From Chloroflexi bacterium 54-19 (GTDB taxonomy: Bacteria > Chloroflexota > Chloroflexia > Chloroheliales > Chloroheliaceae): a DNA stretch of 64,000 nt. The number at the start of each line of letters is the position of its first letter. The first letter of the stretch is position 1. Below, piece by piece: positions 35,383 to 42,791 of this stretch. The position numbers were made by a program, and so were the translations under genes. The notes beneath the pieces were generated by a model. It did not search any database. It was not told where the DNA came from and was given only the letters and a program-made list of their open reading frames with translations. The stretch is from assembly GCA_001898225.1 (NCBI GenBank), contig MKTJ01000072.1, positions 124,001 through 188,000 of the forward strand, in the 5' to 3' direction.

Positions 35383-36483
35383 TTAACCAGCGCTTTTTAG
35401 GACGAACGTTAAACCGGGTTGACCTGCTATGGCGGTTATAGTCCAACCCTGGCTCTCGGCTAATTCCCGAACAATTGCCAGGCCGAGTCCAAGACCGGCG
35501 GTTGCCCTGCTGCGAGATTTATCTACTCTATAAAAGCGCTCGAACAGGTAGGGCAGGCTTTTGGGGGGCACACCTTTCCCGTTGTCCGAAAACATGAGGT
35601 TGTGGGCAGTGGCTTCAATGGTTACGCCGGTCGCCTGGGAATAACGCAGGGTATTTTGCATAAGGTTCGTAAAAATCCGTTGAAGCGCGCCCCGGCTTGC
35701 GTGGATAATATAGTCTTCCGCGATATGCAGCTTCGTAGTTATGCCTTTCTGGTTGAGTTCGAGACTAAAATGGTTTATAAACTCCTCGCAGAATTTCCGT
35801 AAGGGTATATCTTCGGGCTCGCTGGTATCGGGCATGCGGGCTTTCGTGTAAGCATTCAGTTGCTGGACCATGTCAGCAAGTCGTTCAGCCTGTTCCTTCA
35901 GGATGGCGACTCGTTCCTCCGTCAGAGGGAGTTTGCCTTCTTGAATAGCCGTGAGTTGCCCAATCATCGAAGTCAGGGGCGTATTCAGTTCGTGTGAGGT
36001 ATCCGAAACCAGGTCTTTACGGAGCTTTTCTTCGTGCTGTAATCGATTTATGAGATTGTTGAACCTCATAAAGATTTCGTCAAACTCGCGAATGCCTGTT
36101 GACGGTAGCTGGACTTTGTAATTGCTTTGTTCCAGGGAAGCAATAGTCCTGTTAAATTGGCGCAAAGGCCGCCTTATGTAACGCGCCGCCAGCAAACCAA
36201 GCACCAGGGGGATGCCGAGTGCAATCAGCACATATATAGCAAGGGCAGCAAAAGACCCCTTTGTAGTAAAAGCATTCAGGAGTGCCCTACGGATAAGTTC
36301 GTTAGAAACAGGGATTAAAATAAGTGTAATTGGCCCTGAGGCAAGTATAAGGACAGTTATACGAGTGCTTAAACGGTTATAAAGGCTGCTTTTAAAAATT
36401 CCGAGGATCGTCACGATTACAGCGACAATTGCAGCGATAGTAAAGAGATATAAAGGGAAGAAGTAGAAATCTAGACTTATCAT
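35383..36483 (-). CDS. vanS: VanS-like sensor histidine kinase
   Basis: This 366-residue membrane kinase has hydrophobic segments at about 8-30, 42-62 and 80-100. A HAMP linker follows (RYIRRPLRQFNRTIASLEQ), then HisKA with DTSHELNTPLT (His 164) and HATPase motifs (NLMQNTLRYS, DNGKGVP, GLGLGLAI). Its start overlaps the regulator stop by 4 nt (ATGA). The gene symbol rests on location beside vanR-, vanX-, vanH- and ligase-like genes, because the sensor part is too variable to identify VanS alone. It probably detects a glycopeptide or a wall-synthesis disturbance. Confidence 0.75.
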   Translation of the reverse strand: MISLDFYFFPLYLFTIAAIVAVIVTILGIFKSSLYNRLSTRITVLILASGPITLILIPVSNELIRRALLNAFTTKGSFAALAIYVLIALGIPLVLGLLAARYIRRPLRQFNRTIASLEQSNYKVQLPSTGIREFDEIFMRFNNLINRLQHEEKLRKDLVSDTSHELNTPLTSMIGQLTAIQEGKLPLTEERVAILKEQAERLADMVQQLNAYTKARMPDTSEPEDIPLRKFCEEFINHFSLELNQKGITTKLHIAEDYIIHASRGALQRIFTNLMQNTLRYSQATGVTIEATAHNLMFSDNGKGVPPKSLPYLFERFYRVDKSRSRATAGLGLGLAIVRELAESQGWTITAIAGQPGLTFVLKSAG

Positions 36484-37160
36484 TTCTCTGGTTCTCCAAT
36501 GAAGCGATAGCCGCTACCGAAAACTGTTTCTATAAAGTGAGGGTTTTTCGGGTCTGTCTCAATTGACTGGCGCAGGGCTTTTATGTGGGCATCAATGGTC
36601 CGGTCATAGACGTAATGACTGGCGGGGTCGCTATAAATCTGGTCGACAAGTTGCGCTCTCGAACGGACGGCGCGAGGGTGGGAAGCAAGCGCCACCAGGA
36701 GGTTGAAGCGCGTCGTGGTAAGCGTGATAGATTTGCCATCCTTTATAACCGACATTGTTTCGGGGTCGATAACCAGCCCCTTGAAGTGTAACCGCTTCGT
36801 CCTATTGTGCCTGCGTAAAAGCACCTGCACCCGTGCAACTAAAACGTTAGGGTTAAAGGGCTTTTTAATGTAGTCATCGGCGCCCATAGAAAGCCCTTTG
36901 ACCTCGTCTTCATCACTATCGCGGGCCGTAACCATAAGGATTGGCATGGTAGAGGTGGTTCGGATAGCTTTACATACATCCAGCCCGCTCATTTTTGGCA
37001 AATTTATATCAATGATGGCTAAATCCGGTCTATGCTCCTCAAAAAGTTCGACCGCGGCCTGACCGTCTGCGGCCTCGATTATGCCGTACCCGGCGTCCCG
37101 CAGGTAGGTCACTTCAACCTCACGAATCGTTGCCTCGTCTTCAATTACCAGAATTTCCAT
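36480..37160 (-). CDS. vanR: VanR-like OmpR-family response regulator
   Basis: This 226-residue regulator has a receiver domain with E7-D8, the phosphorylation site D51 (IIDINLPKMSG), T78 and K100, and an OmpR winged helix at about 130-222 (TTTRFNLLVALASHPRAVRSRAQLVDQIY, DRTIDAHIKALRQ, VFGSGYRF). The ribosome site is weak. The gene is co-directional with the vanX-like gene, 277 nt downstream of it, so it may have its own promoter. In known van clusters the regulator activates vanHAX and itself. Candidate binding boxes lie at 38702-38755. Confidence 0.8.
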   Translation of the reverse strand: MEILVIEDEATIREVEVTYLRDAGYGIIEAADGQAAVELFEEHRPDLAIIDINLPKMSGLDVCKAIRTTSTMPILMVTARDSDEDEVKGLSMGADDYIKKPFNPNVLVARVQVLLRRHNRTKRLHFKGLVIDPETMSVIKDGKSITLTTTRFNLLVALASHPRAVRSRAQLVDQIYSDPASHYVYDRTIDAHIKALRQSIETDPKNPHFIETVFGSGYRFIGEPEK

Positions 37161-37437
37161 ATATCCAGTGCACCAGCTTATTACTCTCTATATATCCAGG
37201 ACTTTCGCTTGAATACTCTTTTAAAATTACTATCCGGCTACTTAAAGGTGGTTCCCAGGTCCAAAGCGAAAGCCGAGTTATTAATCTTTACAATGATAAG
37301 CGTAGCAACAAGTTACGCCTCAAACCCACACCCCGGGCCTGCTAACCGTATTTCAGGGCCTTATACGACCGTCATCGCTACCGGAACGTCCCGCAGTATA
37401 ACCAGCCAGATAAAAGAAATTTGCTCATTATTAATGG
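37161..37437 (-). promoter_or_regulatory. Gap between vanX- and vanR-like genes, possible vanR promoter
   Basis: CTTTCGCTT (37202-37210) and AAGCGAAAG (37264-37272) are perfect 9-bp inverted copies. A 10-nt direct repeat ATATATCCAG occurs at 37190 and at 37159, the second overlapping the vanR start codon. No convincing -35/-10 pair and no gene were seen. Confidence 0.3.
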
Positions 37438-38514
37438 CTATTCTTCCGGTGGTGCGATAATCTCGGCGGGCCAACCCTCCACCAGTCCTGGGTCACCTGT
37501 TTCCCGAAGGGCAGACAAGATTTCATATTGGAGGGCTGTTCTTACAACAGCCTGACCGCCTTCTCTTTGCAACCTCCGCGCCTCCTGGCGAATTTTAAGC
37601 CGGGTATTTTCATGGGCTATATTGCTTTCATCAAGACCCACACTCCCCAGGGTTGCGTAACCGAGTCCGGCGGTTGCTGCACCCATTTGAGATTCAGGGG
37701 CGTTGAAGTGCCACCATTCGGCAAAGTAGGGCTGGAAACCGGCCTGTGTCATAATCCCGAATAGCAACCGGCGATTGTTACAGGCCAGCCTATCGGCATC
37801 CGTCAAGACCTCCCCGGCGGCAATTTTTAACTCATAATAGGCCAGGGCCGACTTTTCACCCCCATGATCGAAGGCGGTACCAAAATCGAGCATCCTGGCA
37901 TGGCTTCTCATGATTGCGGATAGCCGCATTTCCAGCCCGACTCGCCTGGCGATAGTCAGCGTAACATCGGTAAGCCGAGAACGGATTTGAAGCAACTCCT
38001 CTTCATGCGTCCGGTCAAGTTTTACAATCGCCAAATCTACCGACCCGCCTGTTGTATGGGGAGAAGGCCGCGCCGGGTCTTTCGAGGGAAGCGAAACGTA
38101 TTTTTGGGTTTCACACTCCAATGTCTCGTTGTCCATGGCCGGGTATTTTTCTCGGAGTTTTTGCTTATAGAAATCATGCAGCGATTCCTGCACCTGGTAG
38201 GGCCTATAGGCATCGAATATTAGGAGGTGGTGACAGGCGGGCAAGAGTTGCTCCGCAACCAATAAACGCCGGGCGACCGACCGCCGGGCAAAAAGCGTCA
38301 GCAGGCTACCCTCTAATTTATTTGTATCGTGGGCATAGGGCGAGTTACTGTGTTCACCAAAATATATAGAGGACGTCATTAAAAATCCGGCCTCCCGCGA
38401 TAAAGGCCCCAGTGGGACCAGGGGCTCGAAGCTGATAGGAATATCTTTCCACCCCTGGACCTGCCCGGCGTCGAGGGGAATTTTTGGATATGTTACTTTT
38501 TCGACTGTAACCAT
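37438..38514 (-). CDS. vanX: VanX-like D-alanyl-D-alanine dipeptidase (long form)
   Basis: This zinc peptidase of family M15D hydrolyses free D-Ala-D-Ala so that D-Ala-D-Lac precursors dominate. The key residues are all visible: Arg 104 in IFDAYRP, the zinc motif SPHTTGGSVD (His 153, Asp 160), and AEWWHF (catalytic Glu 266, zinc His 269). The length is 358 residues against about 202 for enterococcal VanX, with extra sequence at both ends and between the zinc ligands. No signal peptide is seen, so the protein is cytoplasmic like VanX. AAGGAG lies 10 nt before the ATG. The gene is divergent from vanH-like and upstream of vanR-like. Other cellular M15D dipeptidases remain an alternative. Confidence 0.85.
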   Translation of the reverse strand: MVTVEKVTYPKIPLDAGQVQGWKDIPISFEPLVPLGPLSREAGFLMTSSIYFGEHSNSPYAHDTNKLEGSLLTLFARRSVARRLLVAEQLLPACHHLLIFDAYRPYQVQESLHDFYKQKLREKYPAMDNETLECETQKYVSLPSKDPARPSPHTTGGSVDLAIVKLDRTHEEELLQIRSRLTDVTLTIARRVGLEMRLSAIMRSHARMLDFGTAFDHGGEKSALAYYELKIAAGEVLTDADRLACNNRRLLFGIMTQAGFQPYFAEWWHFNAPESQMGAATAGLGYATLGSVGLDESNIAHENTRLKIRQEARRLQREGGQAVVRTALQYEILSALRETGDPGLVEGWPAEIIAPPEE

Positions 38515-38689
38515 AAAACGGATGCTCCTTATTTCCTGGGTCCACCCGGATACCGTTTAAGGGGTGAATGGCTAAGATCATCTTTCCATCCCCGGACCTG
38601 ACCGGCATCAAGAGGAATTCCTGGATAATTACATTTTCGACCGCAACCACAAAACGTAAGGTCCCTGTATCCCCTAGGATGCCGTTTAA
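38443..38689. repeat. Imperfect tandem duplication of the vanX 5' region
   Basis: The block 38443-38560 (first 24 codons of the vanX-like gene plus its ribosome site and upstream bases) is repeated in diverged form at 38580-38689. The copies differ by many substitutions and a net 8-nt deletion. Both end in the same CCGTTTAA. The age of the duplication is not known. Confidence 0.75.
38580..38650 (-). pseudogene. Remnant second vanX start
   Basis: On the minus strand this reads as a frameshifted copy of the VanX-like N-terminus. VVAVENV, then after a 1-nt loss NYPGIPLDAGQVRGWKD, matches MVTVEKVTYPKIPLDAGQVQGWKD of the intact gene. The ATG is GTG and the ribosome site is degraded. Nothing of the remaining gene is present, so it is a fossil of duplication or recombination. 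Confidence 0.75.
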
Positions 38690-38700
38690 ATTTGAAAATA

Positions 38701-38755
38701 ATGTGAAATTTCCAGTTAGCCTTTCTTGATGTGTAAATTTCACATCGTTTTCACA
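38701..38755. promoter_or_regulatory. Candidate VanR binding sites in the divergent vanX-vanH region
   Basis: ATGTGAAATTT (38701-38711) and AAATTTCACAT (38735-38745) are perfect inverted 11-mers. The box TTTCACA occurs at 38738 and again at 38749, exactly 11 nt apart, the phasing bound by OmpR-family dimers. An inverse copy TGTGAAA is at 38702. The position between the two divergent units fits control by the VanR-like protein. TTGCGG at 38758 may be the vanH -35, with no good -10. Confidence 0.55.
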
Positions 38756-38797
38756 ACTTGCGGCTACGCTTCCCCTTGCAAAGATTAGAAAGAAAGT

Positions 38798-38819
38798 CGC
38801 CTTGTACGAGGCGGTTTTT
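38798..38819 (+). terminator. Attenuator-like hairpin in the vanH-like leader
   Basis: CGCCT and AGGCG form a 5-bp GC-rich stem with a 6-nt loop, followed by GTTTTTA. It lies 115 nt before the vanH-like ATG and downstream of the regulator boxes. The stem is short, so efficient termination is uncertain. Confidence 0.35.
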
Positions 38820-38934
38820 ATGGGAATCGTCGTATCAATCCTGACCGGACAGGTGGGCCCCCTGCGAAAGAAAACACCACTTTGAGGTCACCGGTGTCAT
38901 TGGGGGCAAAAAGATTAAACAGGGTGCATAAATC

Positions 38935-39894
38935 ATGACAAAAACGGGAATTACTATTTATGGATGCGAGCAGGACGAGGCGGTTTTGTTCCAAGAAATG
39001 GCACCACACTTTGGTGTCAGGACAACTTTAACAGCGGCCCCGGTATGTGAAGCCAACATTGACCTGGCCTTCGGCAATAGGTACGTCAGCGTCAGTCATA
39101 AAACTCAAATCACAAATTCCGTCCTTTGTGCGCTTGGTCAGGCCGGGGTCGCGTATATCTCCACCAGGAGCAGTGGATATAACCATATTGATGTAGGCTT
39201 CGCGCGGAGCATCGGTATCTGTGTTGAAAATGTTTTGTATTCGCCCGATAGCGTGGCCGATTACACCCTGATGCTGATGTTGATGGCGGTGAGAAATGCA
39301 AAATCGACTATCAGCCGGGTGGATACTCACGATTTCAGATTGAATGACGTGCGCGGGAAAGAGTTGCGCGACTTGACCATCGGGGTAATTGGGACAGGAC
39401 GGATTGGCGCAGCCGTTATAGACCGGTTGCGGGGATTTGGGTGCCACATTTTAGCCTATGACCATCGCCCCAAAACCTCGGCCAATTACGTCCGTCTTGA
39501 TGAACTGTTACGGCACAGTGACATTGTAACGTTCCATACACCCCTTAACGCGGAGACAAAACACCTCTTGAACTGCCACCGGATCGAGCAGATGAAGCCC
39601 GGCGCGTTCATTATCAATACCGGGCGCGGCGCCCTTCTCGATACCGAGGCCCTTATTCCGGCGTTGGAAAGCGGCAGATTAGGCGGGGCGGCGTTGGATG
39701 TCCTCGAAGGTGAGGGAGGAATATTCTACGCCGACCACAGAAACAAACCCCTTGAAAGTAACCTGCTGCTACGGTTACAAGGCTTACCGAATGTGGTTAT
39801 AACTCCGCACACCGCCTATTACACAGACCACGCCCTGAGAGATACTGTTGAAAATACTATTATCAATTGTCTGAAATTTGAAAGGAGAAAATAA
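38935..39894 (+). CDS. vanH: VanH-like D-lactate dehydrogenase
   Basis: This 319-residue D-2-hydroxyacid dehydrogenase reduces pyruvate to D-lactate for the ligase. The N-terminus GITIYGCEQDEA, the STRSSGYNHID and YSPDSVADYT segments, and NTGRGALLDTEAL match VanH closely. The NAD loop GTGRIG is at 153-158, catalytic Arg 231, the Glu in the LEGEGG segment (about 258-260), and His 292 in PHTAYYT. AGGGTG lies 8 nt before the ATG. Its 3' end overlaps the ligase frame, as in known vanHA pairs where the genes abut. The identification is strong because ordinary fermentative LDHs differ at these segments. Confidence 0.92.
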   Translation: MTKTGITIYGCEQDEAVLFQEMAPHFGVRTTLTAAPVCEANIDLAFGNRYVSVSHKTQITNSVLCALGQAGVAYISTRSSGYNHIDVGFARSIGICVENVLYSPDSVADYTLMLMLMAVRNAKSTISRVDTHDFRLNDVRGKELRDLTIGVIGTGRIGAAVIDRLRGFGCHILAYDHRPKTSANYVRLDELLRHSDIVTFHTPLNAETKHLLNCHRIEQMKPGAFIINTGRGALLDTEALIPALESGRLGGAALDVLEGEGGIFYADHRNKPLESNLLLRLQGLPNVVITPHTAYYTDHALRDTVENTIINCLKFERRK

Positions 39895-40924
39895 GATAGA
39901 CAGGTTAAAAATCGCCGTTATATTTGGCGGCTGTTCCGAAGAACACCCTATCTCCATTAAATCTGCGCAAGAAGTTGCCAGATACCTTGACCTGGAAAAG
40001 TACGAACCGTTTTATATCGGGATTACCAGGGGCGGTATTTGGCGGGTATGTGACGGTCCTGGCCCAGGTTGGGAAAACAATAATAGCCGCCCGGCTATGC
40101 TGTCACCGGACAGAAGCATACACGGGTTGCTTGTACTGGAACAGGGACAATACAAAACGATTCGTCTGGACCTGGTGCTTCCCGTCCTGCACGGCAAACT
40201 GGGTGAGGATGGGGCGATACAGGGTTTGTTGGAACTTTCCGGCATCCCCTATGCAGGCTGTGATATTCAAAGTTCCGCCCTGTGTATGGATAAATCCCTG
40301 GCCTATATCGTCGTTAGGAACGCGGGAATTGCCACGCCGAATTTCTGGATTGTTACGGCGGACGAGGACATTGAGGCCGACCTGCTACCTTATCCCGTCT
40401 TTGTAAAACCGGCCCGGTCGGGTTCATCTTTCGGGGTCAGCAAGGTATCTCGAAAAGAAGAATTGGCGGGCGCGGTGGAAACCGCAAGTGAGTATGACTC
40501 GAAAGTGTTAATCGAGGAGGCGGTGGCCGGGAGTGAGGTGGGTTGTGCGATACTGGGGAACGGCCAGGATTTGATTGTGGGCGAGGTAGATCAAATTCGG
40601 CTATCTCATGGCTTTTTCAGAATCCACCAGGAGAGTAAGCCTGAAAGTGGTTCCGAGAACTCAACGATAACCGTTCCCGCTGACATTTCGCCAGAGACGC
40701 GCTTTCTCGTCCAGCAGACGGCAAAAGCCATATACCGCGCCCTGGGATGCAGGGGACTTTCGCGGGTCGATATGTTCCTGAAAGAAGACGGCAAGGTCGT
40801 TCTTAACGAGGTTAATACTTTTCCAGGTTTGACTTCCTACAGCCGTTTCCCGCGAATGATGGCAGCGGCAGGAATGCCATTTGCCGAAATGCTCGACCGG
40901 ATGGTGTCGTTATTAAACCTGTAA
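39878..40924 (+). CDS. D-alanine:D-lactate ligase (VanA/VanB-like)
   Basis: This ATP-grasp ligase makes D-Ala-D-Lac, the precursor end that glycopeptides bind poorly. It closely follows VanA/VanB-type sequences: FGGCSEEH, HGKLGEDGAIQGLLELSGIPYAGCDIQSSA, CMDKSLAYIV, FVKPARSGSSFGV and LNEVNTFPGLTSYSRFPRMM. The omega loop GEVDQIRLSHGFFRIHQE keeps the His (250 here, VanA His 244) that favours D-Lac over D-Ala or D-Ser. The homologous start codon is ATA (39896) behind a perfect AAGGAG at 8 nt. The first usable standard start is TTG at 39878, inside vanH and without a ribosome site. I annotate from the TTG but ATA initiation is quite possible. Subtype (A, B, D, F, M) is not assigned. Confidence 0.92.
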   Translation: MKGENKIDRLKIAVIFGGCSEEHPISIKSAQEVARYLDLEKYEPFYIGITRGGIWRVCDGPGPGWENNNSRPAMLSPDRSIHGLLVLEQGQYKTIRLDLVLPVLHGKLGEDGAIQGLLELSGIPYAGCDIQSSALCMDKSLAYIVVRNAGIATPNFWIVTADEDIEADLLPYPVFVKPARSGSSFGVSKVSRKEELAGAVETASEYDSKVLIEEAVAGSEVGCAILGNGQDLIVGEVDQIRLSHGFFRIHQESKPESGSENSTITVPADISPETRFLVQQTAKAIYRALGCRGLSRVDMFLKEDGKVVLNEVNTFPGLTSYSRFPRMMAAAGMPFAEMLDRMVSLLNL

Positions 40925-40925
40925 A

Positions 40926-41438
40926 TCAATCCTGTTTGCTCCAACCCGGATAGTCCGGTAGCTCGAAGTTGGTGTCGAACTGTTCCCAATCTATGATGCG
41001 CTGAGACAGGACGCTTGAGGTAATCAGGTTGACGACCAGGGCACCGTGGGCACTCAGGCGATGATTGAAAGTTTCGAGATGCTGCATGGAGGCAAAAGCC
41101 ACTTTCAGCACAGCACAATGGCTGCCACTGAGCTTGTGCAGCTCAAGGACTTCCGGGAACTCCTCCAACTTACTCGTTCGTAAGAGGCAGGAACCGTGGT
41201 CACAGTGTAAATAAATCAGGGCTAACAACGGCATGCCAATTTTTGCAGGGTCAATTTGGGCGCTGTAGCCCGTAATCACTCCCGCCGCTTCAAGTTTACG
41301 GATACGCTCAGCCGCTGCCGGGGCCGATAGTCCCACGCGCCGCCCCAATTCGTTCGAGGAGAGGCGGGCGTCCTGTTGCAATTCCCGCAGGATATTCCAA
41401 TCGGTGCTATCCAAAGGTCTTTCCGATTGCAAAGCCAT
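40926..41438 (-). CDS. Lrp/AsnC-family transcriptional regulator
   Basis: This 170-residue regulator has an N-terminal HTH (about 8-57: DSTDWNILRELQQDARLSSNELGRRVGLSAPAAAERIRKLEAAGVI) and a C-terminal RAM ligand domain (about 65-150). The frame is open to 41507, but the ATG at 41438 gives the family's usual start and follows AAAGGAA. It is convergent with the ligase gene (stops 1 nt apart) and divergent from an epimerase gene. It probably responds to an amino acid and controls itself or the epimerase. A link to the van-like genes is not supported. Confidence 0.9.
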   Translation of the reverse strand: MALQSERPLDSTDWNILRELQQDARLSSNELGRRVGLSAPAAAERIRKLEAAGVITGYSAQIDPAKIGMPLLALIYLHCDHGSCLLRTSKLEEFPEVLELHKLSGSHCAVLKVAFASMQHLETFNHRLSAHGALVVNLITSSVLSQRIIDWEQFDTNFELPDYPGWSKQD

Positions 41439-41500
41439 AGCTGTCTTTTTCCTTTCTTTTTGTAAGAAGTTTAGCATATCTTCATTGTGTTTTGTATTCT

Positions 41501-41525
41501 CTTGCAAGCTCCTTTTTCCTATAAT
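41501..41525 (+). promoter_or_regulatory. Divergent promoter region of Lrp and epimerase genes
   Basis: A perfect TATAAT lies at 41520-41525 pointing to the epimerase, without a good -35 at 17 nt. An 8-bp palindrome CTTGCAAG lies at 41501-41508. On the minus strand TTGCAA could serve as a -35 for the regulator. No other gene is seen between 41439 and 41686. Confidence 0.35.
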
Positions 41526-41686
41526 CCTGCTTGAAGGATTGCGTTGGGACCGAGCAGGAAAACGAGAAAACGAACATAGGAAAGGTTTGAGTAAGGGTCC
41601 GGGTGAATCTCGATAGAGTATTTGACGGGTATTCGAGGGGATTCAAGAGTCTTACCCAAACCGCTAAAAGGAAAAGGAGGGGCTTT

Positions 41687-42655
41687 ATGATTCTGATTAC
41701 CGGGGGACTGGGCTTCATTGGTCTTCACACAGCCCGCGCACTGTTAGAGGTGGGCGAGACGTGTCTACTCACGCAACACCGTGTGACGCGCATCCCCGAA
41801 ATCCTCAAGAAAGAAATTGGTTCGCGTCTCTTTGTCGAACAACTCGATATGACAGATACCAGGGCGTTTCTCAAGCTTGGCGAAACCTATCCCATCACCG
41901 GGATTATTCACCTGGCAGTCAGCCTGACGATGGTCCCAGGCGGGCGGGTGCTTGATTTCTTTAAGGACATCCAGGCCAATTTAAGCGGTCTTGCAAATGT
42001 CCTTGAGGCTGCTCAAGCCTGGCGGGTAAGGCGTGTCCTGGCGGCGAGTTCGCTCAACGTTTACAACGATGTAGATGTTGTACCCTGGCGCGAGGACCAA
42101 CCCCTATTTCTGACTGCCCCTGATCCTGCCGCCGCTTTCAAAAAGAGTGATGAAATTGTAGCCGATTACCTGGCAAGACAGGCCGGGATCGAATGTATTC
42201 TGATGCGCTTTGGCGGAATCTATGGGCCACTCAGCCCCTGGCCCTCCCTCCCGAATGTCCTGGTACAGGCAGCCGTAAAAGGCACGCCGCCCGACCTTGC
42301 GAACTGGCCGGAAGGAGTCCACGCCGAGGATGGTTCCGATTTATGCTATGTTAAGGATGCTGCCCGGGCTATCGCGCTGTTACAGGTAACCGGCACCCTC
42401 CATCATCACGTCTACAACCTGTCCGCAGGGAAACCCACCCTTAACCGGGACATTGTTACAGCCATCAAAAGTGTAATTCCCGGTGCTCAGATTGCATTAT
42501 CGTCCGATGGCAATGGGACCAAACCCCGCGAAATTCCCTACCAGGACATCACCCGGCTATCCCAGGACACCGGTTTCAAACCAGAATTAACGACACAGCA
42601 AGCTATTGCCGACTTTATTGCCTGGCTCCAGGCCGACTATAATTTAACCCGTTGA
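41687..42655 (+). CDS. NAD-dependent epimerase/dehydratase
   Basis: This 322-residue extended SDR protein has the NAD motif GGLGFIGLHTA at the N-terminus, AASSLNVYN in the active-site region (Ser plus Tyr) and CILMRFGGIYGP. The usual YxxxK is not evident: the region after the active site reads FKKSDEIVADYLAR, with Lys but no Tyr at the expected spacing, so activity may differ. The start follows GGAGG by 6 nt. Such proteins modify nucleotide sugars or isoprenoid precursors. The substrate is unknown. Confidence 0.82.
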   Translation: MILITGGLGFIGLHTARALLEVGETCLLTQHRVTRIPEILKKEIGSRLFVEQLDMTDTRAFLKLGETYPITGIIHLAVSLTMVPGGRVLDFFKDIQANLSGLANVLEAAQAWRVRRVLAASSLNVYNDVDVVPWREDQPLFLTAPDPAAAFKKSDEIVADYLARQAGIECILMRFGGIYGPLSPWPSLPNVLVQAAVKGTPPDLANWPEGVHAEDGSDLCYVKDAARAIALLQVTGTLHHHVYNLSAGKPTLNRDIVTAIKSVIPGAQIALSSDGNGTKPREIPYQDITRLSQDTGFKPELTTQQAIADFIAWLQADYNLTR

Positions 42656-42667
42656 TGTCCTTTCAAT

Positions 42668-42715
42668 AGAGTTGGATTAAACGGTAACTCGAGAGTTGGA
42701 TTAAACGGTAACTCG
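42668..42715. repeat. Two perfect tandem copies of a 24-bp unit
   Basis: The unit AGAGTTGG...AACTCG occurs twice with no gap (42668-42691 and 42692-42715) and no mismatch. Each unit carries inverted GAGTT/AACTC ends, so each can form a small hairpin. It lies between the epimerase stop and the VOC gene. Confidence 0.95.
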
Positions 42716-42791
42716 GCGCTTAATGGTGCCAATAGCTTTTAAGGCTTACGATATTCACTCTGCCAGTAAGAGCAACAGGGAGATAGGAATT

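Noticed and set aside
37032..37460. 142-codon plus-strand frame over the vanR start and gap
   Set aside because: Antisense to the vanR-like gene, no ribosome site, composition not protein-like.
38354..38743. 129-codon minus-strand frame across the vanX start
   Set aside because: It mostly overlaps vanX in another frame; the real content is the frameshifted vanX fossil.
42668..42715. Tandem 24-bp repeat considered as a CRISPR remnant
   Set aside because: The copies are adjacent with no spacer, and no cas gene is nearby.
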